In this document: positions 31,656-43,074 of the stretch, piece after piece
Layout of the letters: each line of letters begins with the position of its first letter
Numbering within the stretch: position 1 is the stretch's first letter
Program-made: the position numbers and the translations under genes
Source of the DNA: Zygnema cylindricum
Taxonomy: Eukaryota; Streptophyta; Zygnematophyceae; Zygnematales; Zygnemataceae
NCBI GenBank assembly: GCA_037447655.1
Contig: JBBHKE010002873.1
Coordinates: 75,695-137,694, forward strand
Length of the DNA: 62,000 nucleotides
Direction: 5' to 3'
The notes under the pieces: model-generated
Told to the model about the DNA's origin: nothing
Databases searched by the model: none
What the model saw: only the letters and a program-made list of their open reading frames with translations

Positions 31656-33602
31656 GAAAGTCTGTGGATCCCTTCAAATATAGAAAGTCAGTAAAAATCA
31701 GATTTGAGTCAGAAAATTCCGATAACTTTGAGCTCCCTAACTATCCGGGTTTTAGAGACGATGACATTCTTGCTGGTACAAATCAGACCTAAAAGGACTC
31801 GGCTGTGGAAACTCCAGTAACAACACTACCCGAAGCGGAAGACGTGGTGGAAATTGATTCGGAATCAAGGGATAGGGGAGAAGTCAAGTTTGTTCAAAAG
31901 AATCCACGAGAACCATCTATTCCGGCCTCAGATTTTGAGGGGGGGAGGAGAAGTAACAAAAGAATGCAAAAAAAACAGGTTAATAACAAGGTAACTAAAC
32001 TATCTCATCAAGATGAACTTAAAACTTATGGAGAGGCGATGACTTGTCCAGAAAGAAATCGGTGGAAGACAACCATCAATGAAGAGATGGCCTCAATTAT
32101 GGCAGCCGATACTTTGGAGCTGGTGGATTGTCCACCTAACCGAAAACCAATTGGTTGTAAGTGGGTTTTCAAATTAAAACTGAACCCAGATAACACAATC
32201 GAGCGCTACAAGGCCCGACTAGTGGCAACGGGATTTACCCAAAAGGAGGGAATTGACTACGAGGAAACCTTTGCCCCGGTGGTCAGATTTCCCTCCGTCC
32301 GAATACTTCTCAGCTTGGCAGCAGCGGAAGACATAGAAGTGCACCAGATGGTCATCAAAACAGCCTTTTTGCATGGAGAATTGGAAGAGGAGATCTTCAT
32401 GCGACAACCCGAAAGGGTTTGTGGAAGAAGGAGAGGAAAGTAAGGTATGCCGGCAGATTAAATCTCTTTATGGTTTGAAACAGGCCCCTCGACAATGGAA
32501 TAAGAAGCTTGATGAGTTTCTTACCGGTCTGGGATATATCCGGATCAGCTCAGATCACTCAATCTATGTTTTAGAAGATGAGGAAGGTTTTATATTTATT
32601 GCAATTTATGTTGATGATTTGCTTGTTTTAAGTAAATCAATGGAAAAAATTAATAAACTGAAAACCGATCTTAAGGGGAGATTTGAAATGAAGGATATGG
32701 GGGAAGCAAAATATATTTTGGGAATTCAAGTAGAGAGAGACCGAAAAAGAAAAATTATAAGATTGACTGAAAAGGAAGCAATAGGGAACATGCTAGAAAA
32801 ATTTCAAATGGATAAAGCTAATAGTTGTACAACTCCAATGGAGTTGAACAATGGAAGTGAGGGGAGTGAGGAAGAAGGAGTCATAGTCTTAAACGAGGAA
32901 TTATCTCCTGAACAACAGAAGTTCATGCAGACTATTCCTTACAGGCAAGTAGTGGGAAGTCTAATCTATTTTATGAATTGTACCCGGCCGGATTTAGCTG
33001 CAGCTGTAGGAGCGCTGAGTAGAATTCTAAATGCTCCCACTAAGAGGGATTGGGAGGCAGCTAAGAGAGTCCTTAGATACTTGATAGGAACTAGGGATAT
33101 ATGGTTGCATTTGGGTGGGGAGAATACTGACATCACTACTTGGAGTGATTCCAGTTATGGTGATGCTCCAATGAGGAGATGCACTTCTCGATAAATATTA
33201 TATGTGGGTGATGGGGCTTGCTGTTGGAGTAGCAAACAGCAAAAGGTTATTGCTCAGTCCACCATGGAGGCTGAGTATATGGCCTCTTTCTCTGCTGTAA
33301 AAGAATTGATGTGGGTTAAGTCTTTGCTTGGTGAGCTTGGTCATCTTAAGAGTGGTGTGCAGAAAATATTTTGTGATAATCAGGCAGCAATTGCTATTTC
33401 TGCCAATCCTAAACATCATTTTAAAGCCAAACACATGGACATCAACCTCAGCTTTGTTAGAGAGAAAGTAGAAAATAAAATAATCAGTTTAGAGTACCGA
33501 CCAGATAGTGAGATGGTAGCAGATATGATGACCAAACCTGTGCCTTCCCCTAAGCTAATTTTTTGCAGGGAGAAGTGTGGTCTGAAATTAAAGATTGACT
33601 AG
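31656..33602 (+). pseudogene. A2 linker-reverse transcriptase-RNase H pseudogene, 3' part
   Basis: A2 pol resumes after A3 (GKSVDPFKY, interrupted by A3 at the K codon). A stop near 31790 precedes the open piece 31805-32443 (linker and RT N-terminal part). One extra base near 32412 (CCCGAAAGGG) shifts the frame. RT with YVDDLLVL and RNase H are open to 33194, where a GGA-to-CGA, TAA change truncates RNase H. The tail 33204-33602 keeps MEAEYMASF and FCDNQAAIA. Also VAKGF is VATGF and MDI is MVI, so the first catalytic Asp of RT is lost. Confidence 0.9.
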
Positions 33603-33615
33603 AAAATAAGGGGAA

Positions 33616-34631
33616 TGTAGAAATTAATGGTTTTAAAGTATTTTCTAGGTCTGAATAGAATTAAAGAAGCCGAGGCAGTCTACCTCTAACTTGTCTCTCC
33701 AAACTCTCAAATTTGTCGCAGTCACTGAGAAATTGGAGAGGAAGCTAGAGCCATGGCTACCTAGGTTATCCTGAGGTTTACGGGAAATTTATACTAGTTA
33801 GGGGATTATTAACTAAAAGGTATTTGCCGGCACAGGATTTGATCCTGGTACCTGCCGGCCGACAGATAGTAATTAGCCGGTTGCCTTAGCCGTTAAGTCT
33901 AGAAGTAGTCTTACGCATTATATAGTACGATAATTAATTAAACAATAATTCGTAGGATATATCATTTAACTATAATTGTTAACGGGATACATAGATCTGG
34001 TATGTAAAAGTATGAATTGCGGTACGGATAAGAAATCAATACCGCGCATGTATTTATTACGGTTACGATCAAATACGAGTTTAATCGGACAGCCGGAATT
34101 AGCGCCGAGATCGCGGAAGAAGAATTCTGCGGTTTGTGGGTATCGCCACATCGGATGACACGTGGCGATGTTACATTGGAGCGTGGCATCTCCGAGGATT
34201 AAAGGAGCGAATCTGGACATACCACGTTTCGACATTTAGGCCATGTCGTACAGTGTCCGTACATAAAGTACACCGGCAGCTGTACTTTTTCGTCCGGAAC
34301 TGTAATATGATTCGTTCTGTACATCAGTAGATAAAGTCTGTGAGAGAGATAGGACTTAGAAAAATTAGAAGATATGACCCTCTCTCCCAGAGAGCTTCTG
34401 TACAAAAGGTCAACTCTGACCCTCCATAACTTACTGCTCAGGGGAGCAAATTCAGAGATTTTTTTTGCTATCGACTCAGGGGAGTCTTGTTTTCACAGCG
34501 GTGAAGTTGGTCAGAGTTTTTGTCTGTCAGGGTGACAGTTATTTTTGCTGAAACACAAAGGGGTCAAGGTTATCTTAGAGGCTTCTTGGAAGCTGTCCAC
34601 TCTGAGGACTTATGGAGGTCTCAGAGTTTCA
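33616..34631 (+). repeat. A2 3' LTR
   Basis: 1016 bp, TGTAGAAATT to GAGTTTCA, preceded by AAAATAAGGGGAA. It lacks about 20 bp that are present in the 5' LTR near the CGCGCAT repeats (about 34040). It reads TCTCAGAG at the end, unlike the 5' LTR. Confidence 0.9.
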
Positions 34632-34880
34632 TAACTCCTCTTAATCAATCAAAACATTGTACGCTATATAATGTACATACAAAATACGGTAGCCGCCGTA
34701 TTTTATGAACGAAAATATTCTGCACCACTCTTGGTCTGCCACGTGGAATATAAGCCGTCTCTATTCTGTCCCTTTCTTCTTCAGCATCCTATAGGATGGT
34801 GCCATGTGTCATCTTCCTCCACTTTGGCGAAGTGCTCCCTGAAAAACCCTTCCGACATGCGGGCACTTACGCGTGCCATT
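34632..34880 (-). repeat. F: decayed A-like LTR, second part
   Basis: Distant match to the U3 of an A LTR in reverse: CAAT box region, then AAAATACGG (34681-34689) and CCGTATTTT (34696-34704) forming a perfect 9-bp stem at the position of the GTAC hairpin of A LTRs, then GCCACGTGG near 34740. The right limit is uncertain because it merges into the gypsy LTR-like block. Confidence 0.4.
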
Positions 34881-34889
34881 TGTCGAGGT

Positions 34890-35162
34890 TGCCTAGGAAA
34901 CACAAAATGAAAGCATACAGCCACAAATAGTCAACATAAGAGTCTTGCAAATAACCCCACATGCAGATGCTTCCCATGATGGCAATGATGCCCATTTCCG
35001 CCCCCATCTCTCCCGTAGACATACATGCGAAACATAGGAGATAATTAGAACGGAAACGGAAATGCATGCATGGGAAGGTGGAAAAGATACCCACTCCTCC
35101 TTCTTTTCCCTATTTGGCCAAGGAAAAAGAGAGTGAGTTTCGGGAATCGGGTTGATATCCCA
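34890..35162 (-). repeat. G2 3' LTR, 5' end (gypsy), copy 2 of the block
   Basis: Minus-strand LTR starting TGGGATATC at 35162, directly after a purine tract (35163-35178). Shares about 220 bp with 20252-20475. Minus-strand frame LLCFACMSTGEMG...WGYLQD is similar in both copies. The left limit is not resolved. Confidence 0.5.
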
Positions 35163-35178
35163 ATCCCCCCCCCTCTTA
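35163..35178 (-). promoter_or_regulatory. G2 polypurine tract
   Basis: Minus strand AAGAGGGGGGGGGAT between the end of gypsy pol and the TGGGATATC LTR start. Position and composition fit a plus-strand primer. Confidence 0.6.
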
Positions 35179-35664
35179 GTCAACTGTGACTAAGAAATAG
35201 AATAATTATCCTCACAATTCGCAGCTCTCGCAGAACCAGGTGATTGAGGGTTGAGGTCGTGGCTCCCAAGAGGCGCGAAGATAAGATTGATGCCAACAAT
35301 GGCGGTAGTGATCGCAGACCAAGACGTTGCCAAGCAGGGAGGACATGTTAAAGGCAGAGGAACTCGAACGAGGGTCGGCAAAATAAGTTAAGTGAAAGGT
35401 AGTCTTGTCCTCCAATCCCCGAAGATGGCAAGGGGCCACATTGATTTGATTCTCTTTAATTTTTCGTCCATCTTTCCCCTCTAAATTCATTTTTTAGAAA
35501 CCTCTACCACTTTCAAGATTACCCGCGTGGCATAATTATCAAGAGAATATTTTTTGTGTTGCATCCTATACACAAAGTCTCCTGGCATAAATCGCCATTG
35601 CCGTGGCACACAATTTCCGCTCCGGCGTTGAGAATACCACAGCTGATCCCAATGTTAAGCCGCC

Positions 35665-35790
35665 TGTAAATTCCCCATGGCGAAAGGCATCTCTTAGTGG
35701 AAGATTTTACATTTGTCGGCGATCAATTGTAAATTCCCCATGGCGAGAGGCATCTCTCAGTGGAAGAATTTAGCTCTATCGACGATCAAT
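35665..35790 (+). repeat. 63-bp tandem duplication in G2
   Basis: Two adjacent 63-bp units (35665-35727; 35728-35790), each starting TGTAAATTCCCCATGGCGA and ending GATCAAT, with about ten differences. It lies in the integrase C-terminal region of the gypsy remnant. Confidence 0.85.
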
Positions 35791-36493
35791 TTTTTGACAG
35801 TCCCCCCGTCATCCATTTTCGGGAGGACCACTGCTTGGGCCGAGGCACCACTGGGCAGGATGGGATGTTGTCCAAATAAAATGAACTAAAGGTTATAGGA
35901 GTGGAGGGAAGATTGCCGGTTGAATCTGTATCCTATGGGAATCTAACAAACCCTTCTATCCCACTCTCCAAAATCTTCTTTAACTTTATATTTTACGTAG
36001 TGACCCCTTTACTGTCTGTACACACCTTTCGACCTAACCGTCGACTTATGGGTGGTCACGACTCGTCAATCGATGGTTGATGAGGCATTTCTCTAAAAGG
36101 TTTGAAAATTCTCTGGCAAATTCGGAGCCTTGGTCTGTCAGAACCTCTGCTGGCAACCTGAATTGTGAGAACACCTTTTGCAAAAAGGCATCTGCAATTA
36201 ACTTCGACCCTTTTAGGGGCAAAACCACCAACTCTATCCATTTTGAAAAAAATTCGATCATGACCAAGACGAAGTGGTTCCCCCGTCAGGTGGTCGGAAG
36301 AGGCCCTAAAAGATCGAGAGACCATTGGTAAAAAATCCCTCGGTTGGGAACGGAATGAAACTTGGTTCCCCCTATTAAAGGTTCCTTTCACTCTATCGCG
36401 AAGGAGCAAGTCTGTACAATTCGGTTGACTTCGGTCAGCACCACGTGCCACTAATAAGATCCTGTAACAAAAAAGGTGGTCCGCTTCTGCTCG

Positions 36494-36498
36494 AAGTG
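36494..36498 (+). repeat. target-site duplicate AAGTG, left copy (A4)
   Basis: AAGTG abuts the A4 3' LTR and recurs at 58418-58422 after the A4 5' LTR, 22 kb away. The gypsy integrase frame (TFFVTG...FEQKR) is restored across the two points, which supports a single A4 insertion. Confidence 0.85.
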
Positions 36499-37489
36499 TG
36501 CAACTCTAAGACCTCCATAGGTCCTCAGAGTAGGCAGCTCACACGAAGCCTCTATGATAACCCTGGCCCCTTTGTATTTCAGCAAGAATAATTGCCACCC
36601 TGACAGATAAAAACTCTGAGCTTCACCCCAATTAAGGCACGACTCCCCTGAGTCGATAGCAAAAAGAATCTCTGAATTTGCTCCCCTGAGCAGTAAGTTA
36701 TGGAAGGGTCAAAATTGACCGTTTGTATAGAAGCTCTGTAGGAGAGAGGGACCAATCTATCAAATTTTTCTAAGTCCTATCTCTCTCTAACACTCTATCT
36801 ATTGAAGTACGACACCAATCATAATATTGTATTGTACATAAAGGTACAGGTGCCAGTGTACTTTTTGTACGACCATTGTAAGACATGGCAACAAGTCGAC
36901 ACATGTCACTTTTGCATTTTTTTTTGTAATCCCTGGAGATGCCGTAATCTTATGTGATTATGCCACGTGGCAATTGATGTGACGTCGACCGCAAACGGCT
37001 AAAAACGTATTCCGCGATCTTGGCATGCTTCATGGCCGTCTGATTAAGTCAGATTATAATTGTGGTCATCATAAACACTTGCGCAATATTTTTTTCGTCT
37101 TCAAAACAAAATGCGCGGTATCCATTTCGGATTTTCCGTACACCGTACAATACAAACTGTATCTATGTCTAAATATCTCGTTAAATGAAATAGCCTACGT
37201 GTTAACATTTGAATACCTACGAAACCTTGTATCCTCTTACCTTGATCATAGACTATTTGGCGAAGGTAACTGGCTACTGGCTAATATGACGGACGACAAG
37301 TACCAAATTCAAATCCTGGGTCCGTCAATATCTATTTTGGTAAAATCTACCAACCTAATGTCTGTCCCCGTCGAGATAGCATAGGCGGCCATAGCTCTAT
37401 CTCCATCTCCAACTTTCAGTGACTGCGACAAATATGGAGGCTGGAGAGAGGAGTTAGAGTCAAACTGCCTCTGCATCTTTTCTGCATTT
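36499..37489 (-). repeat. A4 3' LTR (truncated)
   Basis: Reverse A LTR from GAGTTGCA end (36499) to TCTGCATTT (37489), where B3 enters. The last about 45 bp of U3, present at 58374-58417 in the 5' LTR, are missing here. Confidence 0.85.
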
Positions 37490-38528
37490 TGTTGAAATTT
37501 ATAGATTTCTAGAGTATTTTCTAGGTTTAAATATGTTTTTATAAAAGGAAAAGAAAAAAGACAGACAACGTGCCTCCACCTCCGCTCTCTAGCCCCCATA
37601 CTTGTTGTAGTCACTGAAGGTAAGAGAGAGAGGTTGATCCATGGCTGCCTTAGTTCAACAAACAACTATTTTTAGAAGGTTACTAAAAATATACTTGACG
37701 GACCAGAGATTTGAACCCGGTACCTGCGGTTCGTCAAGTTGACCGGTAACAGTCAGCTTTATCCTAATAGACTACGACCAATGCTAAGTGCTATGGTATG
37801 TGATAAATATATATTTAGTTCGAGTGGATAAAATTCATTTAACTAGAACTGTATACGGCGTACATAGATTCAGTTATATAAAGTACGTCGTACGACGGTA
37901 ATTCAAAACGGATACCACGCATTTTATTTCGACATCGGAACAAATGTCGCGCAAGTATTTATTACGGCTAAGATTGCGTTTCGCATAAAATCCAACGGCG
38001 CACATCATCGCTGAAATCCCGGAGTGGTCACTTTAGCGTTTTGTGACGTGGCATGACCTGGAGCCACGTGGAGAGATGACATTCGGTCATAGGAATTCCG
38101 AGGAACGTACGGACGAGTGAAAAGCGGACACGCGTCCACTTAATAGCCTTATCGTACATAGGCCGTACAAAAGGTACATCGGCAGTAGTACTTTTTGTGT
38201 ACGATACACTAATCTCATTGGTGTGAACTTCGGTAGATAGGAGTTATTAGAGAGAATCAGGACTTAGAAAATTTTGGTAGGTAGTCACCTCTCCCTTTAT
38301 GAGTTTGTACAAATTGGCATTTTTACTGCCTCATAACTTATCGGCTGGTTGGCCGTTTTCAGTGATTCTATTTGCTACAAACTCAGGGGAGTCCAGGCTG
38401 CACAGGGGTGCAGTCAAATTGTCAGTTTTCCTTCTTGGGCAGTAGTGGTCGTGGCTTAAAGTGGGTTAGATAAATACTATCTAGGGGCTTCCTGTATTCT
38501 GTAGTCCAATGGAGGACACAGAATTGCA
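37490..38528 (+). repeat. B3 5' LTR
   Basis: 1039 bp, TGTTGAAATT to GAATTGCA. The tRNA-like hairpin is at about 37694-37740 and the leader hairpin pair (AACTCAGGGGAGTC, CTGCACAGGGGTGCAG) at about 38380-38412. It ends in a short ATG frame (MEDTELHV) that reads into gag. Confidence 0.9.
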
Positions 38529-39648
38529 TGTTATGGGCCCACCCTCTAGAGTGCCCACCTCCAATGGATCTGGGTTCATCTATTGGGAAGCCATGATGAT
38601 GGGAGCTTTGTGTGAAAAACGATACTGGGGTATCGTCAGTGGACAAGTGAAACGTCCACCTTCGGGAACTCCACCAGGATTTGGGGGAGTAAGGTTTTCT
38701 ACAACAACGGCTGCCTTAGCGGAGGAGGCAGATGATGGGGACAGCAGTGTGTCCGAAAAGGAAAAAGGGAAGGAGACACCCCTCACTCCTATTGCCACAG
38801 AATCGGGAGCGCCGACCGTGAAGACCATGGAGAACGATACTCAAATGTGGGAGGATGTAAACATGGATGCCAAGAACTTCATTCTAAGGCACCTCACTCA
38901 AGGTTTGGCCACTCCTCATCTTCACATTTACAAGGCCGAGGAGTTGTGGGAGAGTTTAGTGGAGATTTATATAGCTGGAACTATTCACGAGCTCCAGTTG
39001 GCTGAGCAAAAGCTATTGAGTTAAACTTACAAAGGAGGAAAGATGTTAGATTATTGTAATGATCTTTCTTGTTTCTATATGGAAATGGAAAGTGCTGGGT
39101 GGACAGGTATAATGAAAATGAAAGTTAACACCCCTATCATGAAATTACCAGATGAGTTCGAAAACATAGTGTACCGAGTACAGGGAATGCCTGATAGTTC
39201 ATGGAAATGGAACACAGTAGTCAGGATGATACTTGTGCAGGAAAACACAATGGAGATTAAGAGAGGAGGAAAGAGCATTCAAGCTCTAGCAGCAGGAGGG
39301 GACCGATGGGGGAAGGACCCGAAGAAACCTTATAGAGGGGAAAGAGATCATTCTAGGGGACAGAGGCCCCCTAAGGGTCTTTGTCATTATTGCAAAAAGT
39401 CGGGACACTTTATTGCAGATTGTGTCAAGCTATCAGAGCTGAGGCTCCAAGAGAACCGTGGAGGAGGTTTTTTCGGAGGGAAGAAAAAGGCACTTGTTGT
39501 TACAAAAGTGTCAGGAGAAACCGAGGATGAGTCCTCTGATGAGGATGCGGAGCTTCTTCTTTACGAGAGTCTGGAGGAGAAGGAGATCCCTCGGAGGCAA
39601 AAGTGTGCCCTTGGAGCAATTCGGGAAGCTCCACAGGAAAGATGGATC
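38509..39648 (+). pseudogene. B3 gag pseudogene
   Basis: Best preserved family B Gag. The frame starts at an ATG 20 bp inside the LTR, crosses the primer site (TGTTATGGGCCCACC, 38529-38543, one change) and continues [19 protein letters not shown] stop at 39024 (GAGTTAAACT) splits it. The rest (39043-39648) has CHYCKKSGHFIADC (zinc knuckle) and ends at QERWI, where protease would begin, at the A5 insertion. Confidence 0.9.
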
Positions 39649-40678
39649 TGTAGAAATAAAAGGTTATTTTAGTATTTTCTAGGTTTTGCAAAATGCAGAA
39701 AAGAAGCCGAGGCAGTCTGCCTCTAACTTCTCTCTTCAGCTCCCACACTTGTCGTAGTCACTGAAGGTTGAAGAGGGAGCTAGAGCCATGGCTGCCTATG
39801 CTGATTAGAGATAGAGTTACGGGTTATAGATTTTGGTAGATTTACTAAAATGTATATTGACGGACCTAGGGTTTGAACCTAGTACCTACCGCCCGTCAAC
39901 TTAGCCTGTAGCCTTAGCCATTTAGTCTGCCATCATGCTTGAAGATATATAGTTTGATAGATATTTAAATGTTGACACGTAGTCTATTTCATTTAAAGGA
40001 TCTTTAAACATAGACACACTTTGTAAAGTACGGCGTACGAAACATCCGAAACGAATACTGCGCATTTTGTTTAGAAAGCGAAACAAATACTGCGGAAGTA
40101 TTTATGACGGTCACGATTGTAATCCGGCTTAATCGGACGGCCACGAAGCATGCCGAGATCGTGGAATAGGTTTTCGGCGGTTTGCGGTTGACGTCACGTC
40201 AATTGCCACGTGGCAAAATCACATTGGATTGCGACATCTCTTGGGATTCCAAGAACGAATCCAAAAATGGCATGTGTCGACTTGTTGGCCATGTTGTACA
40301 ATATCCGTACATAAAGTACATCGGCACTTGTACCTTATGTACGATACACTATTATGATTGGTGCCGTACTTCAGTAGATAGAGTTTAGAGAGAGATAGGA
40401 CTTAGAAAAATTTGATAGATTGGACCCTCTCTCCCAGAGAGCTGCTGTACAAAAGGTCAACTTTGACCCTTCATAACTTACTGCTCAGGGGAGCAAATTC
40501 AGAGATTCTTTTTGCTATAGACTCAAGGGAGTCTTGCCTTTACAGGGGTGAAGGTGGTCTGAGTTTTTGTTTGCCAGGGTGGCAGTTATTCTTGCTGAAA
40601 GACAAAGGGGTCAGGGTTATCCTAGAGGCTTCGTGTGAGCTGCCTACTCTGAGGTCCTATGGAGGTCTTAGAGTTACA
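39649..40678 (+). repeat. A5 5' LTR
   Basis: 1030 bp, TGTAGAAATA to GAGTTACA. The antisense T-arm-like hairpin is at about 39867-39900 with inner stem CTAGG/CCTAG, where other copies have CCAGGA/TCCTGG. Leader hairpins at 40520-40590. Confidence 0.9.
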
Positions 40679-43058
40679 GGTTATGGGCCCACCATCTAGG
40701 GTGCCCATATTCAATGGAGCTGGCTTCATATACTGGGAAAGTATGATGACAGGAGCTCTATGTGAGAAACGGTTTTGGGGAATAGTGAGTGGACGGGTGA
40801 GGCGTCCATCCAATCTTGGGATACCTCCAGGGTTTACAGGAGGAAAATTCACTAGAGATGCAGATTCATCTTCAACGGAGGAGACAAAGGAAGGAGAGGT
40901 GGTGGACAAAGGCAAGGAGAAGGAGACGGTCACACCAATAGCAGTCGGTTCGGCATTCATGTCACCTATTCCGAGGAACGAGGAGAATGATATCGATACG
41001 TGGGACTACAACAATATGGCGGCTAAGCACTTTATCCTCCGCCATCTTACTCAAGGGATTGCATCTCCCCATTTGCAAGTAGAGAGGGCATCCAATCTTT
41101 GGATGGCTCTCATAGAGATGTATCGAAGTGGTACGATTCAGCAACAACAGTTGGCTGATCAGAAAATTAAGGAGTATGTGTACAAAGGGGGGAAGATGTT
41201 GGATTTTTGCAATGAGCTTGCTACACTTTTTATGGAACTAGAAAGTGCTGGAAAAGTATTTAGTGAAAAGGAAAAGGTGAACTGTTTACTGATGAAGTTA
41301 CCCGAGGAGTTCGAGAACATAGTCAACCGTGTGAAGGACTTGGCGGACTCAAGGTGGATTTGGAATTCAGTGGTAGGGATGATTCTCGTTCGCGAGAATA
41401 CAATTGAGATCCGAAGGGGAGGAAAGAGTGGGCAAGTTTTAGCAGCCGGGACCGATTGGCGAAACAATGATTCCAGAAAACAGGTTGGAAATTATCGAGG
41501 GGAGGGGCAGAAAAATCAGACCGAGGAGTTCGGACCAAGGACTCCTAAGGGACTGTGCCATTTTTGTAAGAAACCCGGGCACTATATGGCTGAATGCACT
41601 AAGTTAACCGAGTTGCGGTTAAAGGAGGGGCAGACTGGTGGACCTGCGAGAGGAAAGAAAAAGGCCCTTGTGACGCAGGTACATGAGGCGGAATCCGAGG
41701 ACGAGGACGATGAACTCCTATTGGATGAGGAGTTGGAAACGAAAAAAGAGGTCGAAATTCCACGAAAACAGAAATGTGCTTTCGGTGGATTGAAAGGTGA
41801 AGCAGGCTGGATTGTAGATTCAGGAGCATCCATACACATGTGTAAAGATAAACACCTGTTCACTAAGATACGAAAGATTCCCACCGTAGAGATAGAGTAC
41901 GGGGATGGGAGGATAGTCACTACTACTCTTGTAGGATCGGTAGATCTGAAAGTGTTAGTAGAAGGAAAGACATCTATAGTTACATTCTCCGATGTGTTGT
42001 TTATTCCGGAGCTGAACAAAAACCTCATCTCTATGTCTGTTTTAGATGATAAGGGTTTTGATACTAGCACTAGGAAAGGAGTCTTTACTGCTAGCTTTGA
42101 GGAGGAAGTTTATTTCACTGCTGAAAAAGGTAGCCAAGGGATGTTTAGGCTGATTTTAAGCAATGAAAAGAAGAAACTTTATTATGCTGGTGTTCATGAT
42201 ATAATGTTGTGGCATAAGAGTCTTGGGCATGTGAATCTAGATAAGTTAAGAGAGATGAAAAAGATGGGAGTAGTGGAAGGGATGCAGTTCGGTGAATGTG
42301 AGAATCTAAGTGATTGTAGGGGATGTGCTCAAGGTAAAGCACACAGGTTGCCCTTCCCAAAAACTGCCACCTATAAGGGAGAAAAGATTCTAGATTTAGT
42401 ACACACAGATATTTGGGGGCCGGCCATAGTGCCATCACCCGGGGGGAAGAGATTTATGATGACTATAACTGATGATTGGTCTCGGTATTCCAGAGTGTAT
42501 TTTTTGAAAAATAAGTCAGAGGCTCAGGAATGTTTTAAACAATATAAAGCATGGAGTGAAAAACTCCATGAAACCTCAATCAAGAGAGTAAGGAGTGACA
42601 ATGGTGGCGAGTATACCTCTAACCAGTTTGAGGATTTTTTGAGAGAAGATGGAGTGCAACACCAAAAGACAGTTCCTGAAAATCCTGAGCAGAATGGTGT
42701 AGCTGAAAGATTAAATAGAACACTGAGTGATAGTGCTAGGAGTATGCTGTCCGATAAGAAGATAGGAAAGAAGTTTTGGGCCGAAGCAATGAACTGTGCA
42801 AATTATCTCAAAAATAGAGTTCTTACTTCAGCAGTAATAGGCCAAACACCTTATGAGAGATGGACAGGCCGAAAACCAGATGTTTCACACTTAAAGGTTT
42901 TCGGTAGTCAAGTGTTCAGTTTAGACACAGATCGTTCAAACTGGAAGTTAGACCCAAAAGGAAAACCAGGATATCTACTAGGATATGATGAAGATGTAAA
43001 AGGATATAGAGTCTATGATAGAAGCTTTCTCATCACCAGAGCGGAATCACTAGATTGA
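40659..43058 (+). CDS. A5 gag-protease-integrase, intact open frame
   Basis: 799 codons; the longest open frame in the window. It starts at an ATG inside the LTR ([16 protein letters not shown]), 20 bp before the LTR end. A second in-frame ATG is in the primer site. Gag spans residues 1-290. The zinc knuckle [14 protein letters not shown] is near 300. Protease IVDSGAS is near 383. Pre-integrase [12 protein letters not shown]...CRGCAQGK is near 516-555. Integrase has HTD near 581, SDNGGEY near 646 and EQNGVAER near 680, so the D-D-E set is complete. The last 13 residues (from 43020) are family D DNA read out of frame. It lacks RT and RNase H, so it is not autonomous. Confidence 0.9.
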   Translation: MEVLELQVMGPPSRVPIFNGAGFIYWESMMTGALCEKRFWGIVSGRVRRPSNLGIPPGFTGGKFTRDADSSSTEETKEGEVVDKGKEKETVTPIAVGSAFMSPIPRNEENDIDTWDYNNMAAKHFILRHLTQGIASPHLQVERASNLWMALIEMYRSGTIQQQQLADQKIKEYVYKGGKMLDFCNELATLFMELESAGKVFSEKEKVNCLLMKLPEEFENIVNRVKDLADSRWIWNSVVGMILVRENTIEIRRGGKSGQVLAAGTDWRNNDSRKQVGNYRGEGQKNQTEEFGPRTPKGLCHFCKKPGHYMAECTKLTELRLKEGQTGGPARGKKKALVTQVHEAESEDEDDELLLDEELETKKEVEIPRKQKCAFGGLKGEAGWIVDSGASIHMCKDKHLFTKIRKIPTVEIEYGDGRIVTTTLVGSVDLKVLVEGKTSIVTFSDVLFIPELNKNLISMSVLDDKGFDTSTRKGVFTASFEEEVYFTAEKGSQGMFRLILSNEKKKLYYAGVHDIMLWHKSLGHVNLDKLREMKKMGVVEGMQFGECENLSDCRGCAQGKAHRLPFPKTATYKGEKILDLVHTDIWGPAIVPSPGGKRFMMTITDDWSRYSRVYFLKNKSEAQECFKQYKAWSEKLHETSIKRVRSDNGGEYTSNQFEDFLREDGVQHQKTVPENPEQNGVAERLNRTLSDSARSMLSDKKIGKKFWAEAMNCANYLKNRVLTSAVIGQTPYERWTGRKPDVSHLKVFGSQVFSLDTDRSNWKLDPKGKPGYLLGYDEDVKGYRVYDRSFLITRAESLD
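40679..40694 (+). promoter_or_regulatory. A5 primer-binding site
   Basis: GGTTATGGGCCCACCA, 16 nt complementary to the anticodon arm of initiator tRNA-Met, right after GAGTTACA. It lies wholly inside the gag frame. Confidence 0.8.
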
Positions 43059-43074
43059 GGCGGCAAACGACGAA

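Larger units (their letters stand above)
21777..34631 (+). mobile_element. A2: copia family A element split by A3
   Basis: LTRs 21777-22810 and 33616-34631. The internal region is interrupted at 25208 by A3 and resumes at 31656. Net length about 6.4 kb. Both flanks appear to be the same decayed F LTR, but a clean 5-bp target duplicate is not visible (CTCAT left, TAACT right). The coding region has two nonsense changes in the gag-protease part, further stops after A3 and one frameshift in RT, so it is dead but younger than A1, B1 and B2. Confidence 0.9.
35190..36498 (-). pseudogene. G2: Ty3/gypsy integrase and pol 3' end
   Basis: Read from 36498 leftward: remnant of the HHCC zinc domain (SYXWHVVLTEVNRIVQTCS), then the integrase core DLLGPLPTT, VMIEFFSKWIELVVLPLKG, EVLTDQGSEFAREF (catalytic Asp in TDQGSEF). 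A gap of weak similarity with a 63-bp tandem duplication (35665-35790) follows, then a C-terminal block MPGDFVYRMQHKKYSLDNY and VILKVVEVSKK, and LEGKDGRKIKENQINVAPCH near 35430-35480. Several frameshifts. The element is cut at 36498 by A4 and resumes at 58418-58460 (HLHQQCGHFEQ), where it is fused to rRNA. Confidence 0.75.
37490..39648 (+). mobile_element. B3: copia family B element, 5' part
   Basis: 5' LTR 37490-38528 and gag up to 39648, where A5 enters at GGATC. The left target duplicate is CATTT (37485-37489). The rest of B3 is absent from the window. Confidence 0.85.
39649..43019 (+). mobile_element. A5: copia family A element, 5' two-thirds
   Basis: 5' LTR 39649-40678 preceded by GGATC, then an intact gag-protease-integrase frame. 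It stops abruptly in the integrase-RT linker at about 43019, where family D sequence begins. No 3' LTR of its own is present. Confidence 0.9.

Noticed and set aside
21772-34636. target-site duplicate for A2
   Set aside because: CTCAT and TAACT flank the element but do not match; shifting the ends by one or two bases does not give a convincing 5-bp repeat.
35190-35490. minus-strand 92- and 63-residue frames as host genes
   Set aside because: They lie between the gypsy integrase and its polypurine tract and fit the decayed pol C-terminal end.
43020-43058. A5-D1 as a single chimeric, replicating element
   Set aside because: The A5 frame ends 39 bp after the junction, D1 is in a different frame, the 5' LTR is family A and the 3' LTR is family D. 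A deletion between two separate insertions explains it better.
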